DNA of 64,000 nt from positions 155,083,142 to 155,147,141 of the forward strand of contig NC_071354.1 of assembly GCF_943734655.1 (NCBI RefSeq). Direction: 5' to 3'. How positions within the stretch are numbered: the first letter of the stretch is position 1; each line of letters opens with the position of its first letter. Below are positions 55,746 to 64,000 of this stretch, piece after piece. Under the pieces are notes generated by a model. That model was not told the origin of the DNA and did no database searches. It worked only from the letters and a program-made list of their open reading frames with translations. Source of the DNA: Sabethes cyaneus (lineage: Eukaryota; Arthropoda; Insecta; Diptera; Culicidae). The translations under genes and the position numbers were made by a program.

Positions 55746-56139
55746 CATTGCACTACGGTTAAAAACAAGTTAAAAAACTAACGCAATTAAGATACAGTAG
55801 ATAGGCAGATAAAATATAGGTGATTTTATGCCACACTTTACTCATTTTCCCTTATTTTTAACATTTTTACCTTTATTAGACTATACCAAGCAAGGCCTTG
55901 AGAAAACAAAACTTAAAAACCTAATAATTCTGTGTAAAGAAGTCCGATGAATTGAGCAGGGTTTATCCCATTTAGTTTAGAACATATTTTTTTTTTGGTT
56001 GAGTTCTCGTTACCAAACGGGAAGTTGTATAAGTTTGCCTTCCAAGTAACAATTGCACTCTTATACCCGAATTTATGGACAATTCTGTTCCCAGAAACCA
56101 TTATAAGAGTGTAACAAAACCTTTAATGTCACTTGAACT
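55746..56139. other. Spacer without recognised content
   Basis: AT-rich, no gene or repeat end recognised. Confidence 0.35.
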
Positions 56140-57050
56140 TTGAGGGATTGGACAACTTTCTTGTTGAACATTCGTGCATCTTGGTATGGGTAACCTTTCT
56201 AGCTCTCTAGGATGACGATCTTCTAAGCGGTTTTCACCTAACCATCCGTCATTCGTCTTCGGTCCCAGTTGCCCCATCCGGGATCTCTTCCGTCTGCTTA
56301 ATGGCCGGTCCGCGACTTCGTTAGTACGAGCTTTGACCCGTCGTTTCGCCTTGCGTTTGGCAAAGCCTTAGCCTTAGCTTTAGCGGCAGCTCCTGCCTCT
56401 CCGCTAAAACTCTCCAAATGGACATTAGACCTCGAGTTGTTGAACGAGTACAACTCGTCTACCAACCTTTTTGCCTCCTCCAGCTTGCTACTAGCTGGTG
56501 GTGGGACCATTACTACTTCTAGAGAGTTCGCTTCCGCTCCTTTCTCGGTCGGACCTTCGTTCGGAACCGTTCCGGAAGGCAACCGTTCCATTGGCCTACT
56601 TGCCGTTTCGGGAAGCTGTCACCCTTCCTTACCTAAGGTAGTAGAATAACACAGCTGTCGGTCCTATAACATCTTATCCAATCAGGTTCCGCCATTCCAG
56701 TACACCATAATTAGGATCAGCCTGGAACCGATCCTAATGTGCCTAAGGTCCTAAGCACGTCTTACAGGACACAACGACGTCTGCAACTGACTTGTGGGAC
56801 TTCAGCTATGCTCGCCTCTTTACACCATTCACTACGCCACCACTAAATGCCCCCCTTTCGCCGTCAGCACACAAGCGAGGGTACAACCAAAGACAGATAT
56901 TTGGTCGACCCTAGCAGGGCGTTCAACAACAACGTTGCATGGCCTGAAGCAAGGGGATGAACTCTAACCTGTAATTCAACATTACCTTTGAAGGTGAGAT
57001 ACGAAAAGCAAACGTGGAAAGGAACAGAACTATCATCACGCAATCTTATA
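56140..57050 (-). mobile_element. LINE 5'-region fragment with ORF1-like frame
   Basis: The minus-strand frame 56591-56298 (97 residues) contains SSKLEEAKRLVDELYSFNNS, then RSNVHLES. This recalls the N-terminal gag-like ORF1 proteins of R1/Loa-type LINEs in mosquitoes, a resemblance in pattern only. Upstream, 56600-57050 has no frame and may be its 5' leader. No zinc knuckles or polymerase follow, so only part of an element is present. Confidence 0.4.
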
Positions 57051-57059
57051 TGAATTTTG

Positions 57060-57232
57060 TTTCTTTACCGACAGACTTCGCAGCTGGCTGTTGGAATACA
57101 GGAACTTAAGGGGCCAGTGTAACGATCCTATTGACTCTGTCTAGCAAGCACCGCCTAACCGAGATTCAAACATACGACGACTGGCTTGTTAGACCAGCAT
57201 CGTACCTCGAAGCTAACTGGACGGTTAGAACC
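57060..57232 (-). mobile_element. tRNA-derived SINE with conserved GAAGTCTGT body
   Basis: Minus strand: a tRNA-like head (TTAGCTTCGAGGTACGATGC, then a B box-like GTTTGAATCTC at 57161-57172). A body follows with ATAGGATCGTTACACTGGCC and CAGCTGCGAAGTCTGTCGGT then AAAGAAACA. The body core is shared with the truncated segments at 36584-36700 and 50205-50335. It resembles an abundant mosquito SINE type, but no name is assigned. Confidence 0.65.
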
Positions 57233-57249
57233 GAGAGGTCTTTGCTTCG

Positions 57250-60200
57250 AGCCGGGGTGTCTCTTGCCGTATCAAGAATCCCTCTCCATTGTACGCGATT
57301 CTAAGTTACTCGTCACCAATTCGTTGCGCGTCTCGACACGCGCAAGTCGACTTCAACCTAGTCGAGCCATCTAGCACGTTGGGCTCCTCTCTTCCTGGTG
57401 CCGGTGGGGTTCTTGAAGAGAACGGATTTCACTGCACAGTCGTCTGGTATCCTTACAACATGACCGGCCTACCGTAGATGTACGATAGGAACCTCTTCAA
57501 ATCCAGGGGCCCGCAACTAATGGTTTTACGTCTACGCCACTCTCCGCTTTCCATTTGTCCACTCCGCTACATATAGTCCGCAACAACTTTCGTTCAAATA
57601 CGGCAAGTGCACATAAGTCTTCCGTAAGCATAGTTACTGTCTCAAGTCTGTAGAGGACTGCCGGTCTGATTAGCGGTTTGTGCATCGTCAACTTTGTGCG
57701 ACGGCGTATGCTTCTTGATCGAATCGTCTTGAGGGGTGATTTCCAGCTTGAATGCGTCGTTGAATACCCTTACTTGTATTATTGTCGGCGGTGACGAAAG
57801 ATCCTAAATATACGGATTCATCAACCACTTCCAGTTCATCACCGTCCGCCTATCCGTGGGAGGCAAACGTTGCTTTCTCTGGAGCCTCTTCCTACCATAT
57901 AAGGTACCCCGGGGCAAGTGGGAATACGGGGTGAGTGGGAACGGAGCTCATAACTCTCCTCAACCTCATTTTTTCCAACCGAACCTTTCTAGAAATGAAA
58001 GATACAACTCAAACGCATGTATTAAAATTATAGATTATTTATAACAGGCATTCCAAACATCAAAATTGGACTTTCAATTTGAGCGTTATTTTCAATTTGC
58101 GTTGTAAGTTTGACGCACCTTTTTATAAATGATATTTTGGCCACAGGCTTTACGTAAAAGTACATGTTTTTCTGACAGTAGGTAAACATAATGAGTGTAT
58201 TAACAAATTACACCCGAAAACTAGTTGTTTAATTTGACAAACGGCATTAACAAAAAAGGGGTCGAAATAAGGTCGGCACTTCAAAGCACCCGGGGCAAGT
58301 GGAACCTATTAAAAATAAAATGTTTCAGCACAAAACTTCCTGTCTTAATACATTTTTTAGATGAACTATCGAACATTTTCAGTTCAATTACATAATATTT
58401 ATACCAGCAAAGCTTTAAAATAAAACCGAAAAAGACTAAACCAAGGGCCCCCAAAAAAGAAGCCCACATGCACAGTTTGTGAGGGAACAAACAGTTTGGT
58501 CACATTTTGGTCACACCTAAACGATGTTAATTGAATTTGGAAAGTCAAATTTGATATAATTAAGCAAATCTGCAACTGGAATTAAAACAATAAAGTGTTG
58601 TGGTTATTAAAACGTAACTATCTCTTATGAGTAGCTCTACCGAATTGGGCATGGTAGAACAAACAGATCATAATCGTATTTTCGAGCTATTAAACAATGA
58701 TTAGTCCTAAATTACGTCTCGCAAGAAATGGATACAACGACATATTCAACTACATTTCATTACAATAATGCTTTACAGCGTAATTGCTCACGATCTGTCT
58801 TTTACATAAATTATAAAGTCGCCCGTTGTGATCTGATTTTGTTACGCTATTTTTGAATGAACCCTTCGTACAAATATTGTTTTTGATTGCTTCTTGCAAT
58901 GCTTTAACATTGCTGTATATTAACTTACACAATTTACTATTATTTTATGCTTTTTAATAAAATTTGAATAAAGGTCCCACTTGCCCCGGTAAATGGGCCA
59001 TAATTTGGAAAATTCTCCTCCAGATTCATTTCATGTAAATTGATAGGCCTTTTTCGTAATTAATCCTTCGAAATGATACCACTGAAGAGTTTCTGTGCTA
59101 AAAGAATTTTGAAATAATCATAGGTATAGAAAACACAGTGGAATAAACCCAAACTATGTATTTTTTAGGTCCCACTTGCCCCGGTGTACCTTATTTGATT
59201 TTCGACGTATTGATTTATAACCCTATCCTCCTAGCCTCCGTCTTTCGTCTGGCGTAGATTGCCTCCGCCGTCTCAACGTTTCTAGTAATGATGTCGAGGT
59301 CGTCTGTAAAGGCTAGGAGTTGGTTAGTCTTGCTGACGATCGTTCCTTTCGTTTCGATACCCGCTTGATGAATCATACCTTCGATAGCGTAATTGAATAA
59401 CATACAGGACAGTCCATCCCCTTGCCGAAACCCTCTGCCCAATTCGAAAGGACTAGAGAGTGTACCCGAATTGCGCACATCTCTCGCTCCAGGGTACCTT
59501 TGGTCAGTCGCGTCAATTTGTCCGGAAAACCGTACATTAGCTACCAAAGCTGTTTGCGTCTAACCGTATCATATACTGCTCTGAAATCCACGAAAATATG
59601 ATGCGTGGGCACGTTGTACCTGTACCTGTAGCCCGCCTGATACTGCTCAACTTGCTATTACGGATAGACGACGCAACTGGAAGAGCACCTGGTAGGCAGT
59701 GTTGACCACCATAATACCGCAACAATAAGGGTAATTTAACCGATCGCCCTTTTTGTAGATGGGACAGACCGCACCTTCCATCTACTCCTTCGGCAGTTTT
59801 TCCTCCTCCCAAATACTTGAAATTATCTAGTGAAGTGTCGTTGATAGCGGTTCGTGGTCATTTTTGTAGTCTTTGCGGGAGTCGGTCCTTTCCGGCGGCC
59901 ATATTATTCTTCAGCTTATCGGTTTCTCGCCGGATCTCTTTGGGATCGGGAGCCGACACGCTGTTGTCGTTTGTAGGCACTGTAGAACTGCTTCCACCTG
60001 TCGACCACCTCGAGCTCGTTTGTGATTAGATCCCCACTTCTCGTCTCTACAATGTCAGGTTTGGGTGTGTGTCCCATACGAGTTTGGTTCACCTTCTTGT
60101 AAAACTTGCGCGTCTCATTAGCCCGGAATAGTTGCTCCAGCTCCTCGCGATCTCTGTCCTCCCTCTGGCGCTTTTTCCTTCTGAGGATCGTGGTCAACTT

Positions 60201-60340
60201 ATTCCGCGCTTGTCAATACTTTGTCAAATTATCCCTCGTGGAAATGCTTAGACAGTTTTCCCAAGCTCTTTTTTTCTGCTCTATCGCTTGTTTGCATTCC
60301 TCATCAAAGCAATCATTTGTCGCAATCCCGCAGTTGTGAA
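57250..60340 (-). pseudogene. RTE-clade LINE (subfamily C), decayed, interrupted
   Basis: Bases 57250-57899 (3' end, C-terminal region, FVYLGS region) and 59192-60340 (motif C as AFTDD near 59320, motif B RQGDGLSCMLFN near 59420, fingers, and a REELEQLFRANETRKFYKKV linker near 60110) match 53780-55445 read on the other strand. It also reaches further 5'. The motif C alanine-Asp pair reads TDD, and there are many stops. A TA-flanked element (57900-59191) splits it. Confidence 0.82.
57900..59191. mobile_element. TA-flanked inverted-repeat element with GGGGCAAGTGG ends
   Basis: Ends AGGTACCCCGGGGCAAGTGG on the left and AGGTACACCGGGGCAAGTGG on the right (opposite strand), bounded by TA, within the RTE text CTACCATA|TTTGATTTTCG. 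The motif CCGGGGCAAGTGG recurs at about 58292 and, inverted, at 58977-58996. It is 1.3 kb with no transposase frame, hence non-autonomous. Confidence 0.78.
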
Positions 60341-62127
60341 ATCACACAATCATTTAAAGTCACACATCATCCCAATAAATTTGTGTGGACTCAACGAAGT
60401 AGCACAGACAAACAGACATAACTCTTGGAAGAAAAATCAACAAAAATTATCGTACCTCACATTTAGCATGGACACTAGCACCATCTATGATCGACATTCC
60501 CTAGCAACATGGGTATCCCTGGAAGTAGTAAATATTTTAGGGAATTCCCCTTCGTTCGTCAAAAAGCGCCACTTTGATCAAAATGGAGACATTCTCAACT
60601 AAGCCCAAAATTGAAATGACGGTTCAATCGGTACGATGAATGAAAAACGAGTGTTACGTCTGTTTGTCTGTGGAAGTAGTGAATTCAAATTAGCAACATT
60701 TAATATAGCTTTGTCCGTGGCGCTTTGTTGATTAACTTTAGATAAACCGCAATCTACATCTACGTTGCAGTTTTATAAAAAAAGAAAAGGTTGTTTTGGC
60801 TGAGCAGAGGTAATGCGTCATGATGACCCGCGAGTCGAAACAGGTTGAAATCTTGATTCTTGTATAGAGCACACTACTGACTACTGACTGGTTTAGTTGA
60901 ACTATCATATAACGCAAGAGGTCGCCGTCTCAATCGTCTTCATCGTCGAATCCCGTTGATGGCTCGACGGTTGAACAGTTCATCAGAACTGATGCTTTTG
61001 CACCATATAACAATGCGTTTTCCTTTCGCTTTTCGCCTACACAAACATTCTTAAAATTTGCTAAGCGGTCCATGGCAGGTAAAATTACTTTATTTATTAT
61101 GCATGACAAGCAGTTTTGAATTTTCGGAACAAAAATTTTTTATCTGATTTGGAAGTAACTAAAGCTTAAAAATAGATAAATTTTACCAGCTAGTAACACT
61201 TTTGTATAACAAAAATACACTACAGGGAACACAATAATTCGTGTTGGTTGGTTATCTGTTAAATTGTTTTTTTTTGTTATAGATTAAATAATACCAATCC
61301 TCATTGTAGTAAGAGCAATGTTTTATGTTTCCTTATTTTCAATTTTCGAGAAACTCGTTTAATGATTGAAACAGCAATCTAATGATGGCTGTACGATCGA
61401 AAGTACACACACTACCTTGTTGGCGTGGTTCAAGGTCGCCGGCACGCAGTGTCTCCCTGCCGATCGTCACCGATTGCTGCGGCCGGTGCCTTTCGCTTTT
61501 GGTGATCATTGCAATTCACAGATCGAGAGGTACAATTAGATGCGTTGTTCATAAAATTATCAATCAATTTCCATTGCCACTATTTATCGTATGATTCAGA
61601 TTGATCATTGCGTAACAGCTAAATAGAACTCAATTTTTATTCACTCACTTTGCACTTAGCACCCGCCAACAATCAGTGATCATTGAGCCGAAACCAGATC
61701 ATCGCTCATGTTGTCTATAGTTCGTGCATCTGTCTGTGGTTCGGCTGCAATTACCGGTATTTTGGCATCGATCGTTCGCGTGGTCGCGGGCTGGTCGCGA
61801 CTCGGCGGCAAACGGTAGTGGCAGTGAAAAAATGCAGCAAAGCGCAGAGTAAACAAAGCAGCCTTTGGCCAGCATTGGGGCAGAGACGCATTGCCTTTAG
61901 ACCCGAGCAGTACAGCAGCGTCAGGTCGGTCGGTGTCGTGGAACCAGATCGCTTCGTACATCGTGCTTGTTTTTATATTTTGGTTCGATTGCATTGGCCG
62001 CTAGTGATGCATTAGATCACAGCATAAGGTGTGGCTCAGGGTGAATCGTGAAAAAAAAACAAGTGCTTTGTGTAAACTGTTAATGTAAACGGATTTGTTT
62101 TGTCCGTTTCTCATCGATTAGCAGATA
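60341..62127. other. Upstream DNA of the gene at 62128, no recognised genes
   Basis: AT-rich to about 61380, then noticeably richer in G and C up to the start codon. That would suit a promoter and 5' leader. A 110-codon plus-strand frame (61683-62015) lacks any protein signature and is not called. Confidence 0.4.
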
Positions 62128-62481
62128 ATGGAGACTACGATGATCGCAGCCATTGTGTTCGGCGGAGTGACCGCAGGTCCGGTGTTCGCCGCCCAAGGCC
62201 ACACCGGAAATGGTTCAATTATTGTGCCTTCCGGAAACTTCGAGGTGATGGACATTATGGTGAAAAAGTTTTGTGAGTGATTTCAGTAAACCTGTCGGGC
62301 CAAAGTGTTATTTAACTGTGTTTCATTTTAGTTCGTGGTTGTGATTGGTCTATTCTACGTCATTCAACTAGTGCGCTTTCTGGCGATTCCTCTGCGCGAA
62401 CAGCTCGATGACACGGAGGAGGCGCGACACGCTAAACGACTCTGCAAGATACTGCTGAGAGCATTCCTGGCTGCCGGTTAG
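62128..62481 (+). CDS. Putative small one-helix membrane protein, intron uncertain
   Basis: ATG in a fair context (AGATAATGG) opens METTMIAAIVFGGVTAGPVFA, then GNGSIIVPSGNFE. After an acceptor TTTCATTTTAG (62321-62331) a frame starting FVVVIGLFYVIQLVRFLAIPL (a membrane helix) continues with an acidic then basic tail (EEARHAKRLCKILLRAFLAAG) to TAG at 62479-62481. The consensus donor GTGAGT at 62273 leaves the wrong phase. In-frame joining needs GAG|GTGATG (62245) or ATG|GTGAAA (62260), giving roughly 88-93 residues. AATAAA at 62579-62584 follows. Function unknown. The N-terminus may be a second helix or a signal. Alternatives: a pseudogene, or a sequence error near 62270. Confidence 0.45.
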
Positions 62482-62578
62482 CTCTGCATGGCTGCAAGGT
62501 CACAGCGGTATGTATAGAAACGTTTGCCGTCCGCCAGTCATATGACTATTTTCAGCAAATAGCTCAACCAATGTTTCA

Positions 62579-62584
62579 AATAAA
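62579..62584 (+). terminator. Polyadenylation signal AATAAA
   Basis: AATAAA about 100 bases beyond the stop codon of the putative membrane protein gene. Confidence 0.45.
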
Positions 62585-62599
62585 CGCGCGGAGGTTTAA

Positions 62600-64000
62600 G
62601 CCCAAAACTGGTTCGCCCGCAAGCAACATTTGAAATCGCTTAGAGATGGATGTATGTAGTTGAGTTTGCATTGGCTTGGTCTTAACGAGACTTGAGTCTG
62701 TCGAAATATGATCTTAAAAAACAATGTTCAATTCGTGAAAAATTCAAGGATACATAATAGTTTATTTTAAATCTAGCAATGATGTGCCGAACGTATCGTA
62801 GCTTAACTGTGTCAAAGGCATCGTTAATACAATATCATTACTTGCGACTGGAGATTGTAAATTTTTCTGCTTGGAACTGAGCAAAACCATTAAAAGTTGC
62901 AGCTTGGCAATTTATGCATTTTTCGTTGCAAAATTCAAATTCGTTGCCATAAATTTAAATTGTTATTGTTTGACATCACCTCGCTTAGATCGTTAGTGTC
63001 GAAGTGGATGGGGTGAATGTAAATCGTTGCACTATGCTGTGAAATATAATATTTTAAATAATTTCAATTCTCAAACAGTTGGGAAAAGGAAAGATTCGAA
63101 GCTGTGTTTCAGTTCAAATTCATTTTTATCTTTGACAACAATATAAAAATATAATAAAAGTTAGACAAAATAATAAATAATATCTCTAATGTAGTCCTCG
63201 TGGCTCTTGGATTAGCTGTGACGACCGGCTATATGACTGAGACGATGGTGACATCGGATTTGATTCTCGATTTGACCGGCGACGTTCATGCTACAAATTT
63301 TATTAGTGAATTAAAACTGATAGATACAGGGTTTATTTTTAATTCCCGTCGTAGAAAGTAAAGCCATTCTAATTTTCACCATTTGTTGGATGGATTTAAT
63401 GAATACTCCAAGGGTTCTTGTGCTGATTTGACTAAAACACATTTACCTTCCGATCCGTGAACTTCGAAATCACTGATAAGCGATTATTAAAGCATGTTGT
63501 TGAAATTACACAACTGACTTTATTTCTTAAATTCGTCGTACCGTTTTACAATTCATCCATCAAAATTTTCATCGTCCGAACTAAAAATCACAACAAAGTT
63601 TACGAAGCTAACGCGCATGTATGTATTTGTGTAGGACGGCATGATAAATGTTATTCTGCAAAATTTCTGCAGGTCAGACAAATTTTCCTGGCTGTAGAAT
63701 AACGACAATGCCTTGCATGAGTTATTTACATTTAGGAATGACGGAAATTAAAACGATTAGTTGACATTTTCTTCTTCGTCGCACGAAAAAACGTAGGAAA
63801 TTTGACTGGTAGGACTTCTTTAATGATAAAAAGCATTTAAATAGATCTCAGCTCACTTTGATAGATCGCGTATGATAGACAACAAAGTAAAATATCAGGG
63901 AATAACTAGTTTTGCATTGTGTGTCATAAAAATGCTGATATTTTTATTAATTTGTGTTGGATAGGACGGGAATAGGCAATTACGACGAAGCAGCAACATA
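62600..64000. other. Intergenic or intronic DNA without recognised content
   Basis: AT-rich with no recognised gene or repeat end. A GTATGT donor-like site near 62509 leaves open that part of this is an intron of the upstream transcript. Confidence 0.35.

Noticed and set aside
61683..62015. A 110-codon plus-strand frame before the putative membrane protein
   Set aside because: No signal, domain or codon pattern beyond chance. It overlaps the likely promoter/leader and has an equally long frame on the opposite strand.

Overview
The window looks like AT-rich euchromatin from a large insect genome. It is most likely a culicine mosquito, probably Aedes. The basis is RTE-clade (JAM1-type) non-LTR retrotransposons in several subfamilies, SINE and LINE 3' ends of mosquito type, many MITEs, and small spliced genes with insect-style short introns and TATA boxes. 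This assignment rests on remembered family resemblance; no search was run. Nothing prokaryotic, no CRISPR array and no rRNA was seen.

Host genes are few. Four short genes, all on the minus strand (2875-3225, 18519-19135, 20864-21217, 29958-30729), encode secreted low-complexity proteins. Two have tyrosine-rich tails and two are proline/alanine-rich. At least three are spliced behind a very short or signal-coding first exon and have a TATA box. They are spread over 28 kb with transposons between them and may be the remains of a cuticle or extracellular-matrix gene cluster. A fifth gene, on the plus strand at 62128-62481, would encode a small one-helix membrane protein if its intron is read as proposed.

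Nearly everything else is mobile DNA, often nested. 0.5-2 kb: RTE remnant. 4.7-9 kb: a TA-flanked inverted-repeat element carrying a TTAA-flanked MITE. 10.2-13.1 kb: a second TA-flanked element carrying a young RTE. 13.1-15.3 kb: a fold-back element. 15.5-17 kb and 22-26 kb: RTE copies, each interrupted by the same internally deleted LINE. 17.5-18.1 kb: Tc1/mariner remnant. 26.3-28.1 kb: LINE endonuclease. 31.7-33.6 kb: a short Helitron-like element. 33.8-35 kb: CR1/Jockey-like remnant. 36.2-38.4 kb: RTE broken by a SINE and an unclassified insert. 38.8-50.1 kb: two Helitron-like elements in tandem, holding a MITE, a TA-flanked element, a TTAA MITE, an RNase H-bearing LINE and a nearly intact RTE. 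53.8-60.3 kb: RTE copies, two tRNA-derived SINEs, a LINE ORF1-like fragment and another TA-flanked element.

The most unusual items are the twice-seen internally deleted LINE, the tandem Helitron-like pair with its internal layering, and a group of TA-flanked inverted-repeat elements whose ends carry arrays of a short motif and which encode no visible transposase. No wholly new cellular system is claimed.
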